14,047 bases of DNA from Caldilineaceae bacterium (GCA_024643705.1 JAHEML010000014.1:1-14047), one strand, 5' to 3'. Positions 1-8,597 are shown, numbered from the stretch's first letter. Program-made: numbers and translations. Notes: a model not told the origin generated them from the letters alone.

Positions 1-1560
1 GCCTGCGAACACGACGAAGAGACAGTTGTTCGTTCTCTGGACGAACTCTGGCAGCGGCGCATCGTGCGCGAGCGGGGGGTGAATGGCTACGAATTCAGCC
101 ACGACCGCCTGTGCGAGGTGGCCTATGGCGAATTGCCCCCGGCCCGGCGACGGCAAATCCACCGGCGGGTGGCCCAGGCGTTAGAAGCATTGCATCCCGG
201 CGCGTCCGGCGGCGCAGTCAGCGTTCAACTGGCCCATCACTACGAGCAGAGCGGCGCGGTGGAGCAGGCGATTCACTACCTTCAACGGGCCGCGGCCAGC
301 GCGCGGGAAGTCTTTGCCCACCGGGACGCCATCGCCTTTTTGGAGCGGGCGATTGATCTGAGCCATTTACTGCCCGCCGATGCCGCCCTGGAACAAGAGT
401 TGGAGTTGCAGATGGCGCTGTGTAGCGACTGGGGCACTGTCACCAATTATCTGGGTACAGATGCCGAGACAGCCTATAGTCGGGCGTTGAGTCTCTGCCG
501 ACAAATTCATTTTACACCCCATCTGTTTACCGTCTATTGGGGGTTGCATGAAGTTGCACTCTACCGGGGAGACCTTCGAGAGAGCTTGGAAATTGCCAGT
601 CATTGTTTGCAGATCGCAAAAGAGTTAGGTGATTCGGGGCTATTAGTGGAAGCTCACCACGCAATGTCAGGGCCCTACTACTTTTTAGGACAATATAGTG
701 AGGCACTAACCCACGTTGAAGCAGGGCTTACGCTTTATGAGCATCCAATACACGAGGCGCTAAGTCGCTATTACGGCTGGCACGATGCGGCTGCATGCGC
801 ATTAGAGATCGCATCCCTGACGCTCTGGCAGGTGGGATTTCTGAACCAGTCTGCGCAAAGGCAGCAGGAATTGATCGCCCTGTCGAACCGGTTAGCGCAA
901 CCCGAAAATAGCGCCGATGGCTATGGATTTGTGGCTATTATTTATCATTTGATGCGCGCACCGATGCTGGCGCAATCCTATGCGGAGATGACTCTGCGTA
1001 CAGGCATTGAGCGGGGTATCCCAGGTCTACGTATTATTGGGTCTATCGGTCTGGGTTGGAGTCTTGCTATGCAGGGCAGAGAGACCGAAGGTCTTGGGCT
1101 GATTGAGCAGGGCGTCGCCGATGACGAAGCAATGGGCCATCAATTAAGGCGAAGTCAAAACAACGTTATGCTGGCGGAATGCTACTTGGCCGCTGGTCGC
1201 CCGAATGCTGCGATCGAAACCCTGGACGAAGGAATCGCCGCCTTTGCCCGCTACCGGGACCTGATCTGTGCGCCGGATTTATGGACACTGAAAGGTGCTG
1301 CCCTGTTGGCATTGGGTGTGCCGGACAAAGAAATCGAAGCGTGCTATCAGGCCGCGCTCGCACTTGCCCAGGAGTTGGGGGCGAAAGTCTCAGAACTGCG
1401 GGCAGCGGTCCGGCTGGCCCGTTTGCGTCAACACCAAGGGCGAGCGTCGGAAGGGGCACAGTTGTTGCAGGCTGTGTACGGCTGGTTCACCGAAGGCTTC
1501 GATACGCCCGACTTGCGCGACGCGAAATGGTTACTCGACGAATTGGCTGGGGTACATTGA
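1..1560 (+). CDS. BTAD/STAND-type transcriptional regulator, C-terminal part (5' end outside window)
   Basis: The frame is open from base 1, so the start and the N-terminal DNA-binding, BTAD and P-loop ATPase regions lie outside the window. The 519 visible residues begin at the end of the ATPase/helical region (DELWQRRIVRERG, then FSHDRLCEVAYGELPPARR) and continue as alpha-helical TPR-like repeats to the end. The same sequence blocks occur in the complete regulator at 3401-6637 (DELWQRRIVREQG, FSHDRIREVAY, and a final VYxWFxEGFxTPDLR), so the two are paralogues. By analogy it should be a cytoplasmic, ATP-dependent regulator that senses a ligand or partner through its repeat domain. Its stop is 10 bases before the permease start, so it is probably co-transcribed with the transporter genes. 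The signal it senses cannot be read from the sequence. Confidence 0.88.
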   Translation, partial: ACEHDEETVVRSLDELWQRRIVRERGVNGYEFSHDRLCEVAYGELPPARRRQIHRRVAQALEALHPGASGGAVSVQLAHHYEQSGAVEQAIHYLQRAAASAREVFAHRDAIAFLERAIDLSHLLPADAALEQELELQMALCSDWGTVTNYLGTDAETAYSRALSLCRQIHFTPHLFTVYWGLHEVALYRGDLRESLEIASHCLQIAKELGDSGLLVEAHHAMSGPYYFLGQYSEALTHVEAGLTLYEHPIHEALSRYYGWHDAAACALEIASLTLWQVGFLNQSAQRQQELIALSNRLAQPENSADGYGFVAIIYHLMRAPMLAQSYAEMTLRTGIERGIPGLRIIGSIGLGWSLAMQGRETEGLGLIEQGVADDEAMGHQLRRSQNNVMLAECYLAAGRPNAAIETLDEGIAAFARYRDLICAPDLWTLKGAALLALGVPDKEIEACYQAALALAQELGAKVSELRAAVRLARLRQHQGRASEGAQLLQAVYGWFTEGFDTPDLRDAKWLLDELAGVH

Positions 1561-1570
1561 GGAGATACCT

Positions 1571-2596
1571 ATGCTCCGCCTGGACTTTCTACTGCGTCGA
1601 CTTTTCACATCCCTACTGGTCGTCGCCGGTGTCATCACACTCGCCTTCTTCGTGACGCGTATGCTGCCGTCGGACCCGGCGCGCACCTTTGCGGGTATGC
1701 GGGCGCGGCCGGAACAGGTGGAAATCATCCGCAGCCGCCTGGGGCTGGACCGCCCACTGCCGGAGCAGTTCCTGCGCTATCTTTCTGGTCTGGCCCAGGG
1801 CGACTTCGGCAACTCTCTCGTCACCAAACGCAGCGTGAGCGAAGATTTGGGCATCTTCCTGCCTGCCACGCTCGAATTGATCCTCTGCGGCTTTGGGCTG
1901 GCCCTGCTGATTGGCATTCCAGCCGGTCTGCTGGCCGGAGCGTCTGAGCAGAGCGCCTTCGACCGGCTCACCGGGGCAGCCGCGGTGGTAGCGACAGCCG
2001 CGCCCGTCTTTGCCCTGGCCCTCCTCACCCAACAAATTTTCTTCAACCAACTCCAGTGGCTGCCCCTCAATGGCCGTCTGGACGCCGAGATCAGCATTGG
2101 GCATCCGGTCACGGCCATCAGCGGTTTCCTATTGCTGGACGCTGCTCTCACTGGCAATTGGGTGGCCTGGCGCAATGGAGTGGCCCATCTCATTCTGCCT
2201 GCAACCGTCGTGGCCGCCTACCCCCTGGCAATCATTCTGCGCATGACCCGCAACGCGCTGGTCGATGCCCTGGGCCAGCCTCATATGGCCGTGGCCCGGG
2301 CCAAAGGGTTGCCGTCGCGCACGCTCTTATTGCGCCACGCCCTGCCCAACGCCATCCTGCCGGTTCTCACACTGGCCGGGCTGACCTTCGCCTACGCCAT
2401 CACCGGCAGCGTCTTTGTAGAGGTGCTCTTTCGCTGGCCGGGGATTGGCAAATATATGGCCGACGCCATCGTCAGCAAAGACTTTCCGCCCATCCTGGCG
2501 GTGACGCTGGTGAGCACCCTTGCCTTTGTGGGCGTCACCTTCTGTGTGGATCTGCTGACCGCGGCCCTGGACCCGCGGGTCAGGCAGGGCCGATGA
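1571..2596 (+). CDS. ABC transporter permease, OppB/DppB/NikB type
   Basis: This 341-residue inner-membrane permease belongs to the dipeptide/oligopeptide/nickel family. It begins with the usual N-terminal membrane segment (FLLRRLFTSLLVVAGVITL), followed by the family's RLGLDRPLPEQFLRYLSG and GDFGNS motifs. The C-terminal half holds the BPD_transp_1 core with the cytoplasmic coupling (EAA) loop ARAKGLPSRTLLLRHALPNA, followed by FVEVLFRWPGIGKYMADAI. The open frame extends further upstream, but that part overlaps the preceding gene in another frame. ATG 1571 has a GGAG six bases upstream and yields the expected N-terminus. It overlaps the next permease by 4 bases (ATGA), as for translationally coupled partners. 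The substrate (peptide, nickel chelate or other solute) is not determinable. Confidence 0.93.
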   Translation: MLRLDFLLRRLFTSLLVVAGVITLAFFVTRMLPSDPARTFAGMRARPEQVEIIRSRLGLDRPLPEQFLRYLSGLAQGDFGNSLVTKRSVSEDLGIFLPATLELILCGFGLALLIGIPAGLLAGASEQSAFDRLTGAAAVVATAAPVFALALLTQQIFFNQLQWLPLNGRLDAEISIGHPVTAISGFLLLDAALTGNWVAWRNGVAHLILPATVVAAYPLAIILRMTRNALVDALGQPHMAVARAKGLPSRTLLLRHALPNAILPVLTLAGLTFAYAITGSVFVEVLFRWPGIGKYMADAIVSKDFPPILAVTLVSTLAFVGVTFCVDLLTAALDPRVRQGR

Positions 2597-3399
2597 GCTT
2601 CCGTCCGGCCATCTGGCTGAACATTCTCTTCCTGGCTGCCCTGCTGGTGGCGGCCATCGGTGCGCCCTGGCTCACCCCCTACGCCGCAGAGGGCGCGGGT
2701 ACGCCCAATCTGCCCCACAAACTCCTGCCGCCCTCCTGGGCACATCTATTGGGCACAGACGAAATGGGGCGGGATATGCTGGCCCGCATCCTCTACGGGG
2801 CGCGCACCTCTCTGCTTCTGGCCGGGTTGGTCATCGGTGGAAGTGTGACCCTGGGCGTGGCGGTGGGACTGGCGGCTGGCGCGGCGGGCGGCTGGCTGGA
2901 TGAGTTTGCCATGCGAATCACCGATATTTTTCTGGCTTTTCCGCCCCTGCTCTTTGCCATTCTGCTGGTCTCAGTGCTGGGCGGCGGCTTTGCCAGCGCG
3001 GTTCTAGCCCTGGGGTTGGCCTGGTGGCCGCTCTACGCCGTCCTCGTGCGCGGGCAGGTGGTGCGTCTGACTGGGTTGCCTTTTGTAGAAGCGGCCCGCT
3101 CGATTGGCGCATCGCCTGCCCGCATCGCCCGCCGCCACCTGCTGCCCAATGCCCTGGGTCCCCTGCTGGTGCAGGCCACTGTGGATGTAGGCGCGGTCAT
3201 TCTGGTGGCCTCCGGGCTGAGCTTTATCGGACTGGGTCCCCAGCCGCCCGCCGCGGATTGGGGGCTGATGATCAACAGCGGACGGCAATTTGTGCTGAGC
3301 GGGAGCTGGTGGGTGGCCGGTTTCCCCAGCCTGGCCATTCTACTCACCGCGCTGGCCTTTGCCACCCTGGGGGATAGTCTGCGCGGGGGACGGAACTAA
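2593..3399 (+). CDS. ABC transporter permease, OppC/DppC/NikC type
   Basis: This 268-residue permease is the heterodimer partner of the upstream gene. It has an N-terminal membrane segment (LNILFLAALLVAAIGAPWLTPY), then the family hallmark HLLGTDEMGRDMLARILYGARTS, several further membrane spans, and the coupling loop VEAARSIGASPARIARRHLLPNAL that contacts the ATPase subunit. The tail SGLSFIGLGPQPPAADWGLMI is also typical. ATG 2593 overlaps the previous stop by 4 bases and gives the standard N-terminus. A longer open reading of the same frame begins at 2056 but lies inside the first permease gene and is not a real start. The associated ATPases are not in this window. Confidence 0.93.
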   Translation: MSFRPAIWLNILFLAALLVAAIGAPWLTPYAAEGAGTPNLPHKLLPPSWAHLLGTDEMGRDMLARILYGARTSLLLAGLVIGGSVTLGVAVGLAAGAAGGWLDEFAMRITDIFLAFPPLLFAILLVSVLGGGFASAVLALGLAWWPLYAVLVRGQVVRLTGLPFVEAARSIGASPARIARRHLLPNALGPLLVQATVDVGAVILVASGLSFIGLGPQPPAADWGLMINSGRQFVLSGSWWVAGFPSLAILLTALAFATLGDSLRGGRN

Positions 3400-3400
3400 A

Positions 3401-6400
3401 ATGCGTATCTACCTGCTTGGCGGATTTCGTCTTTTGCTCGACGACGCACCGCTCTCCGCGCTGGAGACACCGCGCCAGCAAGCTCTGCTCGCCTGGCTGC
3501 TTCTGCATCGAGACACACCCCAACCCCGCCAACAACTCGCCTTCCTTTTCTGGCCCGACTCCACCGATGCCCAGGCCCAGACTAATTTGCGCCAACTGCT
3601 CCACACTCTGCGTCAGCGATTGCCCGACGCAAGCCGCTATCTCTCCATCGACGAGCGGAGTGTGCAATGGCGCGGCGACGCCTCCTATACCCTCGACCTG
3701 GTCGATTTTGAAGGAGCATTGGTCTGGGCACAACAGAGCAACGGCCAGGATAAACTATCCGCGCTGGAAGAAGCCGTTGCGCACTATCAGGGCGATCTGC
3801 TGCCGGGATTGTATGAGGAGTGGGTGCTGGCCGCACGAGAGCAGTTGAGCCAACGTTTTATGACCGCTCTGGAAACGCTCATCGATCTGTATGAAGACCG
3901 GCGGGAACTGAAGCCAGCCATCGCCCACGCCCAGCGCCTGCTGCGCCACGACCCCCTGCACGAGGCAACCTACCGCCAGTTGATGCGCCTGCACGCGCTG
4001 GACGGGGACCGGGTGGCCGCGCTGCGCGTCTACCACACCTGCGCCACCCTTCTGGACCGGGAACTCGGTGTACCCCCCAGCGAAACAACCCAGGAGGCCT
4101 ACGCCCAGCTGATGCAGGCGGCCCGGACCACGGCAGAAACGCCTGTGCCCCAGGCCGCGTTGGGCTGGGGACTGGTCGGGCGACACCGGGAGTGGGTGCA
4201 ATTGCAACAGGCGTGGCGGGTAACTGCGGGTGGGCAGGCCCACTGCGTCTTTGTGGTTGGCGAGGCGGGCATCGGCAAGAGTCGTCTGGCCGATGAACTT
4301 TTAGCCTGGGCCGGGCAACAGGGCATCCCCCACGCCGCCACCCGCTGCTATGCCATGCAGGGCAGCCTGCCCCTGGCCCCGGTCATCGAATGGCTGCGGG
4401 GCGAACTCTTCCAGCCCCTCCTGGCCCAACTGCCCGCGGCGGAACGGGACGATCTAGCTCTGCTTTTGCCTGAACTCCGCGGCTCCGGCAGTGGCCCGCC
4501 CCTGGCAGATGCGGCGAGTGAGGGCTGGCAGCGGACGCGTCTCTTTGCGGCGCTGGCTCGCGCCATCAAATTCAGCCGGGGTGCGCTGTTGTTGGTAATA
4601 GACGATCTGCACTGGTGCGATCCGGAAACCCTGGAATGGCTCTACTTTCTCCTGCAGCACAAAGCCAATTCCGGTCTTCTTTTGATCTGCACCCTGCGGC
4701 CAGAAGAGGTAGGAGATGATCATCCGGCCACGCTCTTACGCCTGAAATTACAGAGCAAAGAACAAGTGACAGAGATTGGGCTGCCACCACTGGACGCGGC
4801 AGAGACGGCGCTGTTGGCTAATGGGGTGGCCCGGCGTCGAGCCGATCCGATTGCCCTGGGCAAACTATTCCGTGAGACCGAAGGCAATCCCCTTTTTGTA
4901 GTAGAAACCGTGCGTATGCAGATGGATGCGGGCGTCGAAAACCAACGCGGACCCGCGTCGCCCAAGCAAGTCGCCGCGCTGTCGCCCAAAGTCCAGGCAA
5001 CCATCCAAACCCGTCTTCTGCGTCTTTCCAACCCGGCGCGGGAACTGGCAAGTGTGGCAGCGGTGATCGGGCGCGCCTTCGCCTTTGATGTATTGGCCCA
5101 AGCCAGCGGCGTAGACCAGGATGGGTTAGTGGGCGCGTTGGACGAATTATGGCAGCGGCGTATTGTGCGGGAGCAGGGCAGGGGCGAATACGACTTCAGC
5201 CACGACCGCATCCGGGAAGTAGCCTACGCGCAGATCAGTCGGGCGCGACGCCGCCTGCTACACCGGCGGGTGGCGTTGGCGTTGGAACAGGCACACGCGC
5301 CCGCCTTGGCCGACGTCAGCGGTCTGTTGGCCGCCCATTACGAAAAGGCGGGGATGGCGGAGCAGGCGGTGGCGTGGTATTGGCGGGCGGTAGAAAATGG
5401 CCGCCAGCGTTTTTCCTCCCACCGGGACGGCCTGGCTTCTCTGCGCAAAGGATTGGCGTTGTTGGCGACTTTACCCCAGACACCCGAACGTCAGAGCCAG
5501 CGGCTCTCTTTTCTGCTGGGCCTGGGTTTGACGCTCAATAGTATGGAAGGCCCGATTGGGGATGAGGTGCGCGGGATTTTTGGCGAAGCAGAGCTTCTGA
5601 GCCGCCAATTGGGAGAGAAGCAGCAACAGTATGTGGCCCAGCGGGGACAGTGGAGCGGCTTTCTCAACCGCCTTTTGATCCCGCAAGCCCAGGAACAGGC
5701 TGTCCGCAATCTGGCGTTGGCGCAAGAGTTGGGCGATCCCCGCGCTCTGCGCGATGCCTATACCAATTGGGGGTTAGCCTCCATCGAAGTGGGCGATTTT
5801 GCCCAGGCTGTCGGCTATTTGGAGCTGGCTCTTGCCCAGCAGCCAGCAGAGCATCTACTTTTGCCTGTGGCTGCCGGATTTGAACTGGGCATTGACGCCG
5901 CGTTTTTTCGCTCCACTGTTCTCTGTCTGCTGGGCTACACCGAGCAGGCGCAGGGTCAGGCACAGTCAGCATTGCAGGCCGCCCGCGCCCTGGGCGATCC
6001 CTTTACGCTGATCCCCGCCCTCTATTTTGCCAGCCAGTTTTTTCAGATTGCGCGGGATATGCCCGCTCTGCGTGCAGCTACGGCAGAAATGGTCGAGTTG
6101 GCCGCCAGGTACGAGATTTTCGCCTTTCTCTACGATGGGTCGATTTTGTTGGAATGGGGTGAGGCGCTGCAGACGGGCCAGGTGGCAGCTACGGCTCGCC
6201 TGCACGAACACTTGACCAATTACATCAAGACGGACAACTACCAGTTGACCTATTTTTATGGACTGGCTGCTGAAGCCTGTCACGCCGTAGGCCGCCGCAG
6301 GGAGGCGCTGACAACAATCGACACCGCCCTGGCACTGGTAGAAAGCAGCGGGGAACGCTTTTGGTGCGCCGAACTCAACCGTCTGCAAGGCGAAATCCGG

Positions 6401-6637
6401 CTGGCTTTGGGCGAAGAGGAGGTCGAAGTCTGCTTCCAGACAGCACTTGCCATTGCCCGCCAGCAGCAGGCCAAGCTTCTGGAACTGCGCGCTGCACTCA
6501 GTTTGGGCCGTCTCTGGCAGGCACAGGGCAAAGGCGAGGAGGCGCGGCAACTGGTCGCCGGGGTCTACGAATGGTTCAGCGAAGGCTTCGAGACACCGGA
6601 CCTGCGCATTGCCTGGACCTTTTTGAGGCTACCTTGA
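3401..6637 (+). CDS. BTAD-family regulator with P-loop ATPase and TPR domains
   Basis: A 1078-residue cytoplasmic regulator. Residues about 1-95 form the small winged-helix DNA-binding domain (MRIYLLGGFRLLLDDAPL, then FWPDSTDAQAQTNLRQLLHTL). Residues about 95-250 form the bacterial transcriptional activator domain (BTAD). A P-loop ATPase follows, with Walker A GEAGIGKS at 287-294 and Walker B LLLVIDDLHW around D401-D402. A helical domain (FSHDRIREVAYAQISRARR) leads into TPR-like repeats from about 620 to the end. This layout is that of SARP/AfsR-like and STAND regulators, in which ligand binding to the repeats and ATP control DNA binding; the ligand here is unknown. ATG 3401 begins exactly at the winged helix and lies 1 base after the permease stop, so it probably belongs to that operon. 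It is a paralogue of the regulator at the left edge, and most likely controls the neighbouring transporter (inference). Confidence 0.93.
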   Translation: MRIYLLGGFRLLLDDAPLSALETPRQQALLAWLLLHRDTPQPRQQLAFLFWPDSTDAQAQTNLRQLLHTLRQRLPDASRYLSIDERSVQWRGDASYTLDLVDFEGALVWAQQSNGQDKLSALEEAVAHYQGDLLPGLYEEWVLAAREQLSQRFMTALETLIDLYEDRRELKPAIAHAQRLLRHDPLHEATYRQLMRLHALDGDRVAALRVYHTCATLLDRELGVPPSETTQEAYAQLMQAARTTAETPVPQAALGWGLVGRHREWVQLQQAWRVTAGGQAHCVFVVGEAGIGKSRLADELLAWAGQQGIPHAATRCYAMQGSLPLAPVIEWLRGELFQPLLAQLPAAERDDLALLLPELRGSGSGPPLADAASEGWQRTRLFAALARAIKFSRGALLLVIDDLHWCDPETLEWLYFLLQHKANSGLLLICTLRPEEVGDDHPATLLRLKLQSKEQVTEIGLPPLDAAETALLANGVARRRADPIALGKLFRETEGNPLFVVETVRMQMDAGVENQRGPASPKQVAALSPKVQATIQTRLLRLSNPARELASVAAVIGRAFAFDVLAQASGVDQDGLVGALDELWQRRIVREQGRGEYDFSHDRIREVAYAQISRARRRLLHRRVALALEQAHAPALADVSGLLAAHYEKAGMAEQAVAWYWRAVENGRQRFSSHRDGLASLRKGLALLATLPQTPERQSQRLSFLLGLGLTLNSMEGPIGDEVRGIFGEAELLSRQLGEKQQQYVAQRGQWSGFLNRLLIPQAQEQAVRNLALAQELGDPRALRDAYTNWGLASIEVGDFAQAVGYLELALAQQPAEHLLLPVAAGFELGIDAAFFRSTVLCLLGYTEQAQGQAQSALQAARALGDPFTLIPALYFASQFFQIARDMPALRAATAEMVELAARYEIFAFLYDGSILLEWGEALQTGQVAATARLHEHLTNYIKTDNYQLTYFYGLAAEACHAVGRRREALTTIDTALALVESSGERFWCAELNRLQGEIRLALGEEEVEVCFQTALAIARQQQAKLLELRAALSLGRLWQAQGKGEEARQLVAGVYEWFSEGFETPDLRIAWTFLRLP

Positions 6638-6641
6638 AAAT

Positions 6642-6748
6642 AGAACGCGGATGACGCAGAAAGCACGGATGGACGCGGCGGCGTCCTTGAGCCTGTCGAA
6701 GGGATAAAAATCTGCGTACATCTGTGGTTTCTGCGAAATCTGCGTTCT
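6642..6748. repeat. 107-bp imperfect palindromic intergenic element
   Basis: The outer 37 bases (6642-6678) match the reverse complement of 6712-6748 at 30 of 37 positions, with a 33-base centre. Each arm is built from short related phrases (ACGCGGATGACGCAG, CACGGATGGACGCGG on the left; AATCTGCGTTCT, CATCTGTGG on the right). The centre carries CCTTGAGCCTGTCGAAGG (6685-6702). From memory, both phrase types resemble dispersed intergenic repeats seen in Chloroflexota and some other phyla. It begins 4 bases after the regulator stop, so the RNA hairpin could also attenuate or terminate transcription before the binding-protein gene. No target duplication or transposase is visible. Confidence 0.6.
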
Positions 6749-6864
6749 GCTTTTGCTCCCTCACAGAACGCTGGCATAACGCACCCTGTGTCAGAATGGG
6801 TCTATCGTTGCCGGGAGGTAATTACCGGCTTCTGCCCACAGGGCTGCTGCCTAGAGGAGATGCT

Positions 6865-8079
6865 ATGCGCTATCGAACTGCTTTTGTCCACCTGTTTCTG
6901 CTTTTGTCTCTCAGTCTGATTCTGCTGGTTGGCTGTGTGCCGATTGCGCCACCGCCACTGCCTGTGGCCGCTGCTGCTCCCGAACGCATCGCCCGCCAGG
7001 CCGCCGAGTCCACCACTTTCTCCGATTTGGACCCGGCCTCGGCCTGTGTCACCCAGGGGTGGATTTTAGGCAATGTCTACGAGACGTTGACCCGCTACAA
7101 TCTGCCGGGGGCCGAACCCTTCATCCTGCCCGGCTTGGCGAAGGAGTGGAGCGTCTCTGCGGATGGCATGACCTGGACTTTTCTGCTACGCCAGGGTGTC
7201 AAGTTTCACGACGGGACAGATTTCAACGCCGAAGCTGTCAAATTCACCGTCGAACGCAATCAGACGCTTAACCAATGCAGCGCCTATATCTACAGCCCCG
7301 TGACAGCCATCGAGACACCGGACGCTCACACGGTAGTCTTCCAGCTTTCCGAGCCAGCGGCGATGGATGCGATTCTGGCCAGTGTCTTCAACGCCTGGAT
7401 CACCAGCCCATCAGTGGCCGACAAAGACAACGCCTGGTTCTCCGCTGGCAATGACGCGGGCACGGGTCCCTATCGTATGGCTCAGTACGAGCCGGGTCAA
7501 CGGATGGTTTTGGAGCGCTTCGACGATTACTGGCAGGGCTGGAAGGGAGACGAATTTGATAAGATCGTCTTCGAGCTGATTGGGGATATGACCACGGCCG
7601 AGCAAATGTTGCGGGCAGGCCAACTGGATTTTGCCACCAGCCGGGCGCTGTCGCCGGAACAGATGCTCAGCCTGGATGGAGAGGAATCTCTCCGTCTGAT
7701 TGCCACTGTGGGCTACGGCAACTGGTATGTCTTTCTGGACCATCGCCGCGCGCCCACCGACAACCCGCTTGTACGCCAGGCGCTGGCCTATAGCTTCCCG
7801 TATGATGCGGTGCTTGCCAACACCAATCTGGGCAAAGGGAGCCGATCCCACGGGGTGGTACCGGTGACGGTGTGGGGACATGACCCGGAACCATTGCCCT
7901 ACACTCTCGATCTCGACAAAGCCCGGTCACTGTTGACAGAAGCGGGGTATGCGGACGGCTTTGCCTTTTCTATGGGTTTCGACCCGGAAGAGAGACCGAT
8001 GGCCGAACTGTGGCAGGCTGAGCTTGCCAAAATCGGTGTCACGCTTACCCTGGCCCAGGCGGACTTTATGACACGCTAG
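6865..8079 (+). CDS. Substrate-binding lipoprotein, N-terminal fragment (404 aa)
   Basis: This is the product made if the TAG at 8077-8079 is honoured. It keeps lipid attachment (C24), all of the first lobe and most of the second, but loses the last roughly 120 residues, including the strands that return to the first lobe and form part of the binding cleft. A stable, ligand-binding protein from this fragment alone is unlikely. Confidence 0.7.
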   Translation: MRYRTAFVHLFLLLSLSLILLVGCVPIAPPPLPVAAAAPERIARQAAESTTFSDLDPASACVTQGWILGNVYETLTRYNLPGAEPFILPGLAKEWSVSADGMTWTFLLRQGVKFHDGTDFNAEAVKFTVERNQTLNQCSAYIYSPVTAIETPDAHTVVFQLSEPAAMDAILASVFNAWITSPSVADKDNAWFSAGNDAGTGPYRMAQYEPGQRMVLERFDDYWQGWKGDEFDKIVFELIGDMTTAEQMLRAGQLDFATSRALSPEQMLSLDGEESLRLIATVGYGNWYVFLDHRRAPTDNPLVRQALAYSFPYDAVLANTNLGKGSRSHGVVPVTVWGHDPEPLPYTLDLDKARSLLTEAGYADGFAFSMGFDPEERPMAELWQAELAKIGVTLTLAQADFMTR

Positions 8080-8088
8080 GAGACGGCG

Positions 8089-8448
8089 ATGGTCAGCGAC
8101 TCGCCCAGCGCGCCCGAGGCCAATACGATCTTCTGGGGACCGGATGTGATCGGCCCGTACACCTACCTGGCTCCCTTCAATATGGAGGTACTACCCGACT
8201 GGAACTTCTCCCGCTACAACGATCCGGCCTTCAACGCCCTGATCAATGAAGCCAATCTGCTGACAGTCACCGACAAGACGGCGGCGATTGATAAATTCGT
8301 AGCCGCTCAACGAATGTTGCGCGACGATGCGGCGGCCATCTACATTATGGACAAACCCGACCTCGCTGTCATTGCCAGGGATCTGACAGGCTATGTGCCC
8401 AATCCGGCCTACGGCTTCACCATCCCCTGGTATGAGGTGAGACGGTAG
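8089..8448 (+). CDS. Substrate-binding protein, C-terminal fragment (119 aa, possible restart)
   Basis: This is the continuation of the same frame after the amber codon. The product starts MVSDSPSAPEANTIFWGPD and ends NPAYGFTIPWYEVRR, matching the C-terminal end of family-5 solute-binding proteins. It has no signal peptide of its own. An AGGAGA at 8078-8083, overlapping the stop codon, sits 5 bases before ATG 8089, so a translational restart is physically possible; a cytoplasmic fragment would still be separated from its lipid-anchored half. Confidence 0.55.
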   Translation: MVSDSPSAPEANTIFWGPDVIGPYTYLAPFNMEVLPDWNFSRYNDPAFNALINEANLLTVTDKTAAIDKFVAAQRMLRDDAAAIYIMDKPDLAVIARDLTGYVPNPAYGFTIPWYEVRR

Positions 8449-8455
8449 AAAGCTG

Positions 8456-8497
8456 CGGGAACGTATGGTCAGGTATTGGCTCTTACGTCTGTTCCCG
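8456..8497. terminator. Weak stem-loop between convergent genes
   Basis: CGGGAAC (8456-8462) pairs with GTTCCCG (8491-8497), with possible extra pairing of GTA to TAC inside. It lies just after the binding-protein stop and downstream of the converging cytochrome gene, where a bidirectional terminator would be expected. There is no clear T tract on either side, so this is tentative. The rest of 8449-8597 shows nothing recognisable. Confidence 0.25.
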
Positions 8498-8597
8498 ATT
8501 CCTTCACTCGCGCGGAGCTACAAAGTCCTACTCTCTGGGTCTTCTAATCTTCTCTGTACGCTTGAGATTGGGAGACCCGGAGAGCGCATAGCCACTA

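Larger units (their letters stand above)
6865..8448 (+). pseudogene. ABC transporter substrate-binding lipoprotein (SBP_bac_5), interrupted by in-frame TAG
   Basis: Read as one frame this is 527 codons, the normal length for an extracellular family-5 solute-binding protein (peptide/nickel type). The N-terminus is a lipoprotein signal with lipobox LVGC (lipid-anchored Cys24), followed by a Pro/Ala linker. Family motifs follow in order: VYETLTRYN, LAKEWSVSADGMTWTFLLRQGVKFHDGT, GTGPYRMAQYEPGQRMVLERFDDYW, and after the break FSRYNDPAFNALINEAN. A single TAG at 8077-8079 splits it, but the frame is unchanged on both sides, giving MTR-stop-ETAMVSD. Relatives that I recall have a Trp-Glu at this place, so a TGG-to-TAG change (or a read error) is the simplest explanation. 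It is the likely receptor for the permeases at 1571-3399. ATG 6865 was chosen for the lipoprotein signal and the GAGGAG upstream of it. Confidence 0.75.

Noticed and set aside
1295..1570. Upstream extension of the first permease frame
   Set aside because: It overlaps the end of the regulator gene in another frame; ATG 1571 has a ribosome binding site and the expected membrane segment.
2056..2592. Upstream extension of the second permease frame
   Set aside because: It lies wholly inside the first permease gene and encodes a low-quality Arg/Pro/His-rich sequence. The coupled ATG at 2593 gives the correct N-terminus.
6817..6826. Palindrome GGTAATTACC upstream of the binding-protein gene
   Set aside because: A single short palindrome with no partner site or known operator match; it could occur by chance.
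6724..6864. N-terminal extension of the binding-protein frame
   Set aside because: It reads through the palindromic element and would bury the lipoprotein signal; ATG 6865 has GAGGAG upstream.
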